Shown piece after piece: positions 1 through 12,500 of a stretch of DNA of 64,000 nucleotides; positions within the stretch are counted from its first letter, which is position 1; each line of letters opens with the position of its first letter. The stretch spans positions 211,162,583 through 211,226,582 of the forward strand of contig NC_134643.1 in NCBI RefSeq assembly GCF_030463565.1, in the 5' to 3' direction. A model generated the notes under the pieces. That model was not told where the DNA came from, searched no databases, and saw only the letters and a program-made list of their open reading frames with translations. This DNA comes from Pelecanus crispus. Lineage: Eukaryota; Chordata; Aves; Pelecaniformes; Pelecanidae. The position numbers were made by a program, and so were the translations under genes.

Positions 1-365
1 AAAAGTAAGTGAAATGTTCAAGAGTATCACAAGGTATTTTGTTAAATTGTAACATATTTTATTATAAGAACTGAAAAATGAGCTACAGAATGAAGTATAT
101 TACCCAGTAATACCAAAACACTTTTTGTTTTATACCCCTTCTTGTAATTAGCATCTTACTTTATATTTGTCCACTTCTTTTTGCAATTTTACTGTCATCA
201 CAGTATGTTCTTCCATCTTCCTCATTTTGTCATGCCAGTTAAACAAAAATTCTTCAAATAGGTATGTTTTACTCCTGCATGAAAATCAGATATAAAAAGG
301 TCATAACAACACAATACTACTGCCACACATGTACGTCCATGAAAAATAAAGTAACAAAATCATAC

Positions 366-521
366 CTAAAAGTAATCCAGTCTTCTTTGGCTTTTTCCTG
401 AAAACCTTGACAAAATTCTTCATACAATGCCCAGACTTCTGCATAACTCTTAATATCTTGACATACAACTTTTGACAATGAGAAGTCAGGCTCTTCCAAT
501 TTAAAATGATGGCATTCTTCA
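366..521 (-). CDS. DYNC2H1: DYNC2H1 coding exon 23 (last in window)
   Basis: Residues 1103-1154 plus two bases of the next codon, with landmarks [13 protein letters not shown] and [15 protein letters not shown]. Acceptor ATTCAG|TGAAGA, donor TTTAG|GTATGA. The gene continues beyond position 1; the remaining roughly 73% of the protein is outside the window. Confidence 0.95.
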
Positions 522-3500
522 CTGAATAAAAAGATCATTGTATCATATGTTACATTATTCCACTATACATTTATGGTTTAAGAGATGGTATCATACGGAA
601 ATAATTACACTTCTTTAAGAAAAGCCATTGCTTCATTGAAGAACATTGCTGCCAACTGCAATTTCCTTATAGTCTCCTTCTCAAATAGAAATAACAAAGG
701 AATACCAGGCATAACTCTCCTACACAGTGACCTCCTCCCATATTCACAATTATTTTCCATAAACTTTCATTTCTTTCTCATTTATGAGAAAAGTTAATTA
801 CTTTGTGCCGCCAAAAATAAAGCTGGAAAAAAAAATTATTTTTAACTGATTGTTTCTTCCTGTTAGGTAGAAAGAATATGTTAATTTTATTTACTATCAT
901 ATTTAAGGGCCAAGCTAAGAATTTAAACAGAAAACTTTGTCCACTCACGATTTGCAATAATGAGCTTAATGAAAGTAGGCACCCAGCAGAAAAATCCTTT
1001 CCTTTTGCACAACAGCCTATCAGAGAGGCCACTTATGCAAGAAATGGGAGAGGTGAGCTCATGCCCACTTAAGTTACAAGAGGATTGAAGCAATAACTCC
1101 CCCTCCTGGACCAATACCCCAAACCTCTTAGTGAGAACTTCAGAAGTCAGAATCAAGCCTTCAGTGTATACACTCCCTTACCTGAAAGCCTAAGAGACTT
1201 CTTGAATTTTTCATTCCAAAAAACTCAGCTCGAGAAATTTATGTTAAGTAAAATGAACAAAAAGGACCCTGAAAAGCTAATGAAAAACATGCAATATAAA
1301 TAAAATGGAATTCCTTATATTATTCATTGTGATAACATTCAGTTAACATTTTCTGAGATACTATTGCTGCAAACGATCCATACATTAATGAGTAATGTAT
1401 ACAGGGAAATAAACATACATGAGTTTTTCTTTCACGGTTTCAAGTTCATCGAATTCTTTCTTTTTGTCCTTTATGATCTGAGCACTTTTCTCAAGCACAT
1501 CCTGATCACCTGTTTCAATGACATCATCACTTGGCTTTAGCTGATCCCAACGAGCTTTAAACTTTTCCAGGTCTTGAAGATATATATTAATACGTGAAAT
1601 CACATTTCCTTTCATCATTTCAATCTGTAAAGGAAGAGTTAGAATGAAATTCCTCCAGTGGCTCGTAACTACAACTATGATCAAAATCAAAGTATCAAAA
1701 CTTGATAACTACAACTTGATCAAAATTAAAAAACTTCTTGTATAATACCGTAAGAAATAGTTCAACTTTATTCTTCTGGGTTTTTTTCTAAAGGGAGCAC
1801 TAATTTTTTTATGCTGGTATTCGAGACCTATGTATTTGGCCTATTTTGCCCGTGTCTTATAGCACATAGAAAAATTGCAATATTTGTATGGCATATTGAT
1901 ATCTTCAGTAGTACTTCAAATGCATTCAGCAATTTGCCTATGGACTGAAATTACAGGACTACGCATAGTTTAGCAAAGTTGTGTGACAAAAAAAACCCAA
2001 GCATTGGTACTAAAAACATGATAAAGTAATAAAAATGCTATCTTTTAACTGTTATCCCATTTTCCTCAGTTAACCATTGCATTCATTAAGCCATCTCTGT
2101 CTCCAGAAAATTCTTTGAGACAGAAGTACAACAATGTAACATTAATTTCAGCATCAGTTCAACAGAAGTTTCACCTAGTTATTGTTTAAACATTTTAAGT
2201 ATTCTTCCTTTAAAGGCTCTCCCTCAATTCAGTAACATTGGTGTTAACACTAAACTGAGAACATTTATGGATTTAATCTAAGAAAAAATATTTTTCCAGA
2301 CTTATTCAAAATAATGTCAGGATTCTTAGGTAAAGTATTAAATTGTTACCTGTTCTGTAATCATAAGCTGGTGGCTTTCCATCATTAATTCAAATTTATC
2401 CCATGTAGCTCTTAGGTTACTGATAGTGTCCAAACCTGCACCAGCCACAGTTCGCAAAAGTTTATTTTTATCTTCAGCCTCTTGAAACAGGAGAAAAATC
2501 TAAATTCAAACAAGATAAAAAAAATGTGTGTATGTAAAAATTCACCAAATCCTGTTTATCCAAATTACAAGCAAATACATAAGAATCATCAATTGTGTAT
2601 GCACAGATTATATGTCTATATATAGCTGGGTTTTTAATACTGTTTATAGAATAACATTAAAACATTTTTAAAAATAGTATCTGAGGTGTTTAGAGAAATT
2701 CTAAATCTTGATCCTGACATGAGATATACAGAAGTGGATGCTTTCTATGAAACAGATAAATGCCTCTATATATTGCAGAGATCCACTCAGCCAGATTCGA
2801 GAACAGCAGCAGAGCAACAAAATTAGTAAATATGTAGATATGTGTGCTGGGTCTGGCTGCAATGGAGTTCATTTTCTTCATAGCAGCTCATATCGTGCTA
2901 TGTTTTAAATTTCTGACCGAAACAATCCTGATAACACACTCACGTTTCACCTATTGCTGAAAAGTGTTTGCACACCATCACGGCTTTCTCTGTTTCTTAT
3001 TCTACCCTACCTGCCCCTCACAGTGAATAGATTGGGGATGCGCAAATGGTTGGGAGGGGACACAGCCAGGCAGAGATATTTCATGCCATATAATGTCATG
3101 CTCAGCAATAAAACGGGGTGGAGTGGGGCTCAGGTAGGTTAAACATCTTTTGGGAACTGGGTGGGCTTTGGTCTATCCATGGGAGGTGGTGAGCAACTGC
3201 CCACTTGTTTTGTTTTGTTTTAGTTAGTTAGTTCTTCTTCCACTTTTCCTTCATTTATTGAACTACTTTGATCTCAAACCACAAGGTTTCTCACTTTTAC
3301 TCTTACTTTCCTCTTCTCCTGCCCCAGCAGGGGTGGGGGAGGCTGTGCAAGTGGGTCAGGAAGTGAGTGAGTGGCTGTATGGTGCTTAGCTGCCTAGAGG
3401 GGTTAAACCACAACAATGTGGAATAACAAAAAGCAGGAATAAAGACACTTCAAATAAACAGAAATTATATTCATATAAAAGAGCACAATTTTTTTCACCT

Positions 3501-6500
3501 GATAATAAAAAAAAAAAAAAATTCCAGGTTTCCCCTACATATTAAGAGTCAACCAAATTTGAAAAAAAACCAAACAAAAAAAAAAAAAACAAAACAACTC
3601 TTTTAAAGTATGAAAGTCAGAAGAGACTGAAATAAACACACACAGTTTTTCATATTTACCAAAATATGTAAATATGTCCTATTGTGTTTGTTTTCCTTTA
3701 AAAAATAAGAGATGACAACAGGCACTAATGCTAAGGAGCAATACTGTTTTGTTAATTGTAGAGAATTCAACATCCAGCAATTCTTCCAGAAAGTTGCTAC
3801 AAAATGTAAATACTTATACCCAACCTAACACAGTCCTTACTGAATTAGCAGCCAAACAGTCAAACTGTATACAAGATAAAGATTAAGCTAAAATTAGATG
3901 TCTGTACATGAGCTTGTTAAGTAGGCATCAAAAACTCCATTATCATCAAAGAGTATTGTTGAAACCAAGGTCTCAATTCATTTAATCACAGTGTCCAGCA
4001 TTACTTGAGATCCCCTACTCTATCCCATCTGCCTTACATCTACTGCCCCAAAAGTTACGGGTTTTCCATATGGCCTGTGCACATCTGCCAGCCTTGTATG
4101 GACCTCTCAGATATGCCAGGACTTCCCCAGAACAGCAGACACCTACATATAAACAACTGCATGGAGTTCTTGATGTAGCTAAGAAATCAATTCAAGAGGA
4201 TCAGCCACGAGGTGTCTACCTCAGAGTGAAATGGATTGCTCCATTTCACTGCAATGGATTGCATCCAGTCAGGATACAACTGACGACATTGACTGGGGAC
4301 TCGAGCCAGTTTCTCACAAATACATGTCTAGGGCCATTTGAGGTGCCCTAGGGCATTTGACTGGCCTCCAGTTGCAATCACAGAAAGGCAGAGGCCTCCC
4401 AGAACTCCTCTGTCATGTCTGCCAGTCTTGTGTGGATGTTGGATATGCATCTCAATAACTCTAGAAGTGTACTTGTAGGCAACTGAACCAGACTTCTGCT
4501 GAGTATATGCACATTCACACTTAAACTCAGATGCATTCATTTAGATGCATTTATGATTGTGGACAAAAATTGTTCAGTTGGGAAGAGTTAACACAACTTC
4601 TGTAGAATTCCACAGTTTTGTAGAACTGGAGTTCTTTAAAGGCATCAGTAAGGGTATGGATGAAAGAGATTAAAATGATATATTGCAGTTGGGTTTCAAA
4701 GAGGCTTTTAGCACAACCCCTCACCAAAGGCATTTAAGGAAACCTGGTAACCCTGACATAAGAACAAAGGTCCTTGCAGAGATAATTAATTGGGTAAAAG
4801 AAAACAGAAACAGCAGTAAATGGCTACTTCCTGCAACAGAAAAAGGTCACCCATGGAGTTCTGTAAGTACCTGTGCTGGACTGCTCAAGTTGGTTATAAA
4901 AGCATTGGAAAAGGAGACTAATCTGTGAGATGATAAAGTTTACTGATGATACTATGCTATTCCAGACATTAAAACAGTTCACCTGTAAAGAACTGCAGAA
5001 TGAACTAAGAAGTAGTGTTTAGTATCTTCAGCAACAACATAGACAGTGGGATCAAGTGCACCCTCAGCAAGTTTGCAGATGACACCAAGCTGAGTGATGC
5101 AGTTAACACACCTGAGGGACGGGATGCCATCCAGAGGCACCTGGACAAGCTCAAGAAGTGGGCCCGTGTGAACCTCATGAGGTTCAACAAGGCCAAGTGC
5201 AGGGTCCTGGACACAGGTCAGGACAAGCCCCAGTATCAATACAGGCTGGGGGATGAAGGGATTGAGAGCAGCCCTGCAAGAGAAGGACTTGGGGGTACTG
5301 GTAGATGAAAAGCTGCACATGAGCCAACAAGGTGCACTTGCAGCCCAGAAGGCCAACCACATCCTGGGCTGCATCAAAAGCAGCGTGGCCAGCAGGTCGA
5401 GGGAGGTGATTCTGCCCCTCTACTCTGGTCTGGTGAGACCCCACCTGCAGTACTGCGTCCAGCTCTGGGGCCCTCAGCACAGGAAAGACATGGACCTGTT
5501 GGAGCGGGTCCAGAGGAGGGCCACAAAAATGATCCGAGGACTGGAACACCTCTCCTATGAATAAAGGCTGAGAGAGTTGGGGTTGTTCAGCCTGGAAAAG
5601 AGAAGGTTCCAGGGAGACCTTACTGCAGCCTTTCAGTACTTAAAGGGGCCCTATAAGAAAGATGGGGATAAACTTTTTAGCAGGGCCTGTTGCAACAGGA
5701 CAAGGGGTAATGGCTTTAAACTAAAAGAGGAGAGATTCGGACTAGATCTAAGGAAGAAATGTTTTAGAATGAGGGTGGTGAAACACTGGAACAGGTTGCA
5801 CAGAGAGGTGGTGGAGGCCCCATCCCTGGCAACATTCAAGGTCAGGTTGGATGGGGCTCTGAGCAACCTGATCTGGTTAAAGCTGTCCCTGCTCACGGCA
5901 GGGGGGTTGGGCTAGATGACCTCTAAAGGTCCCTTCCAACCCAAAGCATTCTATGATTCTAAGAAATAGTGACTGATGATACCGGTGATAAACAAAATTC
6001 AAGTAAATAACCATGAAGTGAAAAAATAAATTTCACACATACAAGTTGAGTTCTGAGCTAGTGACTGCAGGTGAGGATTGATATCTTGGGTTATGACAGC
6101 CAATTTTAAAAAATGTCAGCTTAATCTGAGCAGTAGGAAGTAAATCAAATTCTAGGAGTCACAAAGATAAAAAAAAAGAATAAAAGAGAATAAAAGAGAC
6201 AATAATATTATTTCATCATACAAATCCATGGTTTGTTTGTATCTTAAGAATTGTGCAAAATTCTGTTTGTCCCACAGAAAAAGGTTATTGTGAAACTAGA
6301 AAAGATTTACCAAAGGGCAACAAGGATGATCAAAGTTATGGGTGGGCTTAGATACAAGAAGAGTTCAGGAAAATTAGAACTCTTCAGTCTAGAAAAGAGA
6401 TGGCTGATACAGGACACAACAAACAACAATACAATTGTGTGCCATGAAGAGGAAGAATAGGGACTGATTGCTCCATAGCTCTTCCAATGTAAGACTTAAA

Positions 6501-9500
6501 TGGTATATAGTTAAAGGGCAGGAGAAAAAAAAAAGACGGGTCCTTCATCCCCCGTTTAGTGGGTAATGACCTACTCTTCACCAGAGGGTATTTTGGATGT
6601 GAAAGCTTTCAAGAGGAGACAAGGTATGGTTGTGGAAGAGAAATCCACCGAGTGTTACTATATGCTCAGGAACCACATAAAACTCAAAAAGGTTCTGACT
6701 GGAAGCTGTAAGTATGGGAAAGCATCAAATACGCTACCTCAATTCTATATTTTTCCCTAGGCAGCCACTTTATTCTACTGCTGGAGACAAAATACTGTGT
6801 AACATGGACCACTGCATGTTCTAAACTAGTTAAATATCGGTTTCCATACGAGAAAGCAATTACATTTTTGATAGCTGTTGTTCTAGATATGATAAAATAG
6901 TATCTTACCCCTTCTTTTCGTTCATGTAGGTTTAAATATTTTAAATTGTCTTCTGCTATTTCGTCTACAGTCTGGGGCCTAACCACTAATGTTTCCATGG
7001 CATCAGTGAGAAATGAAGAAGCATCATATAAGTGAGCTATATAAAGGAAGGTGGAAAACAAAGTTATCATGGAGAAAATATTTGTAGTAATAAATATGCA
7101 CGTCAGACAAATGTACTGTGATACAACACTGTCATAAGATATGATAATGTACACAAAGTATATGCTTAAAAAAATGCAGACCCCAATCTTATATGCTGCT
7201 TCAACAAAAATCGCATGTTTGTGTTTAGACATAGTTTTTAAAATGTAATCCACTGTTTTCAGTGTATAATTTAGACCATAAGTATCAGAGTCCTGTCTGA
7301 GAATTAAACATAAATACCTAAGGCATTTATTTATACACTTTCAAAATCTGTATAGGTCTTTCTTGGGTAAACAGAGAAAAACATATGTTAAAATTGGGTT
7401 TGGGTTTCCAGGCTTTTTTCTTTGTTGGTTTTTTTTTTTTTTTTTTAAAGAAACTAACTAAGTAAAGCCACCTTGCTTTAAACATTGAAAAGATTCACAA
7501 ACAAAAGCCTGATTAAGCTATAGTGTTGTATTCTCCTAACAAGGTAGATCTTTTTGGTACTAAGAAAGGAGCTGTAGAACTCCAGGAAATAATACATCCT
7601 TCAGGAAGCAATTCATCTATTGGGCTGTGGAAATAAGTCACTTTCTGCACAACCCCTGTTCTGTGTTTCCCATGCTGAACAAAGCAATGTTTTTTCTCAC
7701 CATCTACACCTTATTCTATTTTTCCTACCTGTTTCAGATACAGATAGACCACCCAAAAACAGGGAAATATTTTGCACTCTTTAACACACTGCATTTTGAC
7801 TATCTAAGTGACAAGTAACTCTGTGGACTAAGTCTAGATTATTTAAGACTCCTGATGAAGTATTTCAATTTGTGAAAGAAAAATCTAATAATATTTTTTA
7901 GTTACAACATTTCACGATGCCTCCTTCAATTACCTTCAAACATCTAAGAAATTTTCCTCCAGACAAAAGAAACAAGCAAAATAATGTTCATATGTATTCT
8001 TTTACATCTGGAACAGATGGGGCCAAAACAAGTGAATGTGAAAGATGCACATGGATATCAAGGGGTCTTAGGTTAGGCCTGTAGTAAAAAATTACTAACT
8101 TTCTCTGCACTATCATTTCTTCAGCTCACTGTGCCCTAGAGTAAAATATTTCATAAATAAAAAGAGTATTTACATTAACATAAATGTCCACAAGTACAAC
8201 AGAAACAAAAAAAAAAACCATTATTCATTGAAGTTATTTACCTTGAATAGATTTTCTCAAAGAAATGACAAGAATATCATACAACTTCTGGATGAAATCA
8301 TCAATTACAGTTTTCACAGGGTTGCAGTTAACAGTTAAACAATCTATCCTTATGGTGCTTCAAGACAAAAAGATTAAAAAATAGCAAATATTGAATAGTA
8401 TACTTATCTGTCAGTATCTCTAAGGTCTATGCACATCTATAGTTTAGCCTGATTTTGTAAAATCAGAAAAGAAAAAAAATTCCCTCATAATTCTACAAAC
8501 AAAAGTCATAGCTTATTGGGAAAATTACTCATATTATTGAAATATTTACAACCCTCAGCCATACATATGCAGTTTTATGGGGACTAAGGTCTAACGCTCT
8601 GCTCCTCCAAATTAGTTAGAAAATTACTTGATTTTATATAACCAATGTCACTAAATTCAAAAGGACTATTTCTATGCTCAAAAAGAAAAATATTTTAATT
8701 ATGTGTACAGTCATGTCTTTAAATCTCTAATTTCCCTGCGAATGTACTAACCCAGGCTTCAATAGTCCTAAAAACATATGAAAAGCCATAGTGAGTCATA
8801 TCAAGGCCTCCTATCTAATACCTCACAGTGACTATAAGTAGATGCCTAAAGAACACTAGGAAGAAAGCTACCTTATTTGATACTTTCCTGAGTATCCTCC
8901 CTCAACACCAATTATTTTCAACTCATGGCACTTCACAGCCATGTCTGGTTTCTGGCTATAAGACACATCAGCAAATTTCTCTTCTATTCACCACAGTCTG
9001 TCCTTGAATATCACTTAGCCAACAAGTTCCACCAGTCCATTCTCCTGCATGACATGTCACCTCTTCTTAATTGTTCTGAACATGATTCCTAGCAGTTTCA
9101 TTTAACAACTCTAACTACGCATTACACTAAACTCCATGTGAATATATGTAAAAATAAAAGCCTACACTAGCATATCTTAAACTAAAGTTATAAGAGGTAA
9201 TCAAGTGTTTAAATACAGGAATTATTTAACCTATAAACACTTACTGTCTGTTCCCAACTGCCACATATACTCCACATGTACAGGACTTAGCTAAAAGAAT
9301 TGTTAAGACATCACCGTGTTTTATAGTATTTCAGAATCAGCCCTGAATTTAGAGGGTGTTTCCCATCATATCAAAGGAAGACATTAAAAGTTTTCAGAGA
9401 AGCCTGTGCAGATAAGTGTCTAAAAATAAAACTGTGTCTAAAAATAAAACTGAAAGACAAAAATCTAAACATTTAAAAAGTACATCAATATTTTAAAAAC

Positions 9501-12500
9501 ACTTGAAATTCCATCTATATCTCCACATAAAAAAAAATATTTCTATTTTATTACTACCTTTAGAGTATCTGATAGAATAGTTACACTATACCTTGGAAGA
9601 CGTTCTGCTTCTTTCCCTCTCACTTTTAATGCTTTGAAGTTTTTTTCCCAGTCCTGTTTGCTAGAAAGATGTGTCTCCACCAGAGTTTCCATATCTACTT
9701 GGCCAATGACGATCCATTCCTTTTCAACATTATTTTTGATTTCATAGAAAAGAAATATTTTCCAGACTAAAAAAACTCTGTTTCTCAATAATATTAAAAC
9801 ACTTTAATAATGTTTTCAAGCAACATTCTCTTTAACCTTTGTGCTCCTTCAATTACCTACAGATTCTCTTAGTGCAAAAATCATGAGGTACAAAATGGTT
9901 TGACATATTCACACATCTAAGGACAATCAAACCAGATTTTGAACAAGAGTAAAAAGACAGCTATAATACTAACGTTTCAATGGGAACCATACATATGCTT
10001 CAAGCTAGGTATGTGCTTAAGTGGTTGGCTTAACATGGATGGACTTAGCTTTTGCTCATATGCCTTGCAGAAAAGGACAATAATGCACAAATGCCATTGC
10101 TCAGTTACTTCTAGAATGTCTGAAGCTTAAAATTATACAAATCTAAAAAAAATGTATGAGTCAGTCAAATACTGAAAATACCTTGAATTGATCAGAAACT
10201 TCTGTCAGCCTTCTGAACAAATCCTCTGCTTTACTGAAAGCGGTCAGAAATCCATTTGCATTTCTTTCCGTCATAACAGTGAATATAGACTCCTCTTCTA
10301 CTTCACTTACTCCCCTAAACTGATTTGGAATGGAGATGAATCTCTTCATTTCTCTATAATACCTAGCTCGTACTTCTTCAAAAGGAGGTCTGAATTGCAA
10401 CCGGCCTTGCCTAAAAAGTGAAACAAATCATACAAAAACTAATATTTGAATGTAATGTGAGCCAGAATACTTTCTTAATAGGGGGAAAAAAAAGTCTTAC
10501 TTGAATGTTAGATCAATATTTATTTCTGGTAAATTCTCATTGAGTGCTTCTAAGCCCATTTGATACTGATGCTCCAGAGCTTTGTAAAGTTGATGATTCC
10601 AGTGCTGTCTCCAAGCTTTCATATCACATGATTTGAAACCCTAAAATTTAACAATGTTTATTTTTATTTTTTTTTATTCCTCAAACCATAATTATAGTCT
10701 GAAACTGAGTACAGTACAATGTCTGAAGACCAGGATCTTAGTAAAATCAAAAGAAGTATCACACCACTGGAACAGGCTCCCCAGGGAAGTGGTCACGGCA
10801 TCAAGCCTGTCAGAGTTCAAAAAGCATCTGGACAATGCTCTTAGTCATATGGTTTAGTTTTAGGTAGTTGGACTCAATGGTCCATATGGGTCCCTTCCAA
10901 CTCAAGATATTCTATGATTCTATGAGTTTTAATATTAAGAAGATCTAAAGCTATTACATTTATTTCAAATGAATACAGGGAAAAAAATACCCAAATAAAA
11001 CCAGTCTCTATGGCAGTTCAGCACGACAACTTCACTGAGGTTCATCTCCCATTGGTTTACTATGAGATTCTTCAAGGTTACTCTAAAATGCATGGGACTC
11101 TGCTAGAAATAAGATATAGAGCTGGCTGACTGAGAGATCTAAACCTGTATCAGACCTTTTATTTTCCTATGATATGTAAGGTACCTTTTAAACAGTATTT
11201 CAGAAAACTGTGTGTTCCTACAGATCAACGTTAACTGATAAGTAGATATAAGATTTTATCTTTAAAAAAACAGAATTAATATAATAAAGAATTTTCATTA
11301 GAATCTGCTACATTGCACTGTAAAATCATAGAATCATAGAATCATTTAGGTTGGAAAAGACCTTTAAGATCATCCAAGTCCAGCCCTTCTTGTAGATGGG
11401 CGTCACATTGGCAAGCCTCCAGTCATCAGGGACCTCCCCTGTTAACCAGGACTGCTGATAGATGATGGAAAGTGGCTTGGTGAGCTCCTCCGCCAGCTCC
11501 CTCAGTACTCTCGGGTGGATCCCGTCTGGCCCCATAGACTTGTGAGCATCCAGGTGGCATAGCAGGTCATTAACTGCTTCCTCCTGGACTATGAGGGCTC
11601 CATTCCGGTCCCCATCCCTATCCTCTAGCTTAGGGGCCTGAGTACACTGGGGATGACCGGTCTGGCTGTTGAACACAGAGGCAAAGGCGGCGTTAAATAC
11701 CTCAGCCTTTTCCTTGTCCTCGGTGACAATGTTCCCCCCCACATCCAGCAAGGGATGGAGATCCTCCTTGGCTCTCCTTTTATTGCTGATGTACTTATAA
11801 AAGCATTTTTTATTATCTTTTACAACATTGGCCAGATTAACTTCTTGCTGGGCTTTTGCTTTTCTAATTTCCTCCCTGCATGACCTAACAAGATCCCTGT
11901 ACTCCTCCTGAGTTGCCCGCCAATTCTTCCAAAGGTGGTAGACTCTCCTTTTTTCCCTGAGTCCCCGCAAAAGCTCCCTATTTAGCCAGGCCGGTCGTTT
12001 TCCCCGCCGGTTGGTCTTACGGCACACGGGGACAGCCTGCTCCTGCGCCCTTAAGACTTCCTTCTTGAAGAAGGCCCAGCCTTCCTGGACCCCTTTGCCC
12101 TTCAGGACTGCCTCCCAAGGGACTTTCCCAACCAGGGTCCTGAAGAGGACCTGTAAGAATACGTAAAGCTGTATCACACACTTAAGTCTGTAAACGATCA
12201 CTTGTAAGCCATCCAAGGATTTTCAAAAGGGCAATACAAGTTAGAAAAGAAACTGGAAACTTCTTCCAGCTTAACAGGTTCTCTTCTTATTTAATTGGAT
12301 AGAGATTTTCAGCCTGGAGCATTGGAGGCAGTCCAAGGTTACTGCAGGAAGCCACACAGTTAAGGTCAGCCCTACAATCCAAGGCTGCCCAGAGGAACTC
12401 TTCCAACAGAAAGATTTCAGAGACTAAGAAAATTTGAAATTGTCCAAATTAAGCCTTAAGACAATTATAAATAGGGGTTTTAAAGAAATAGGAAGATCTT

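Noticed and set aside
4070-4351. 93-codon frame in a DYNC2H1 intron
   Set aside because: No motif, no splice-site support and no match to the DYNC2H1 protein.
7427-7446. Poly-T and poly-A runs (7427, 18871, 23774, 45165, 57491 and others)
   Set aside because: Simple homopolymers without target duplications or an attached element; not called as retrocopies.
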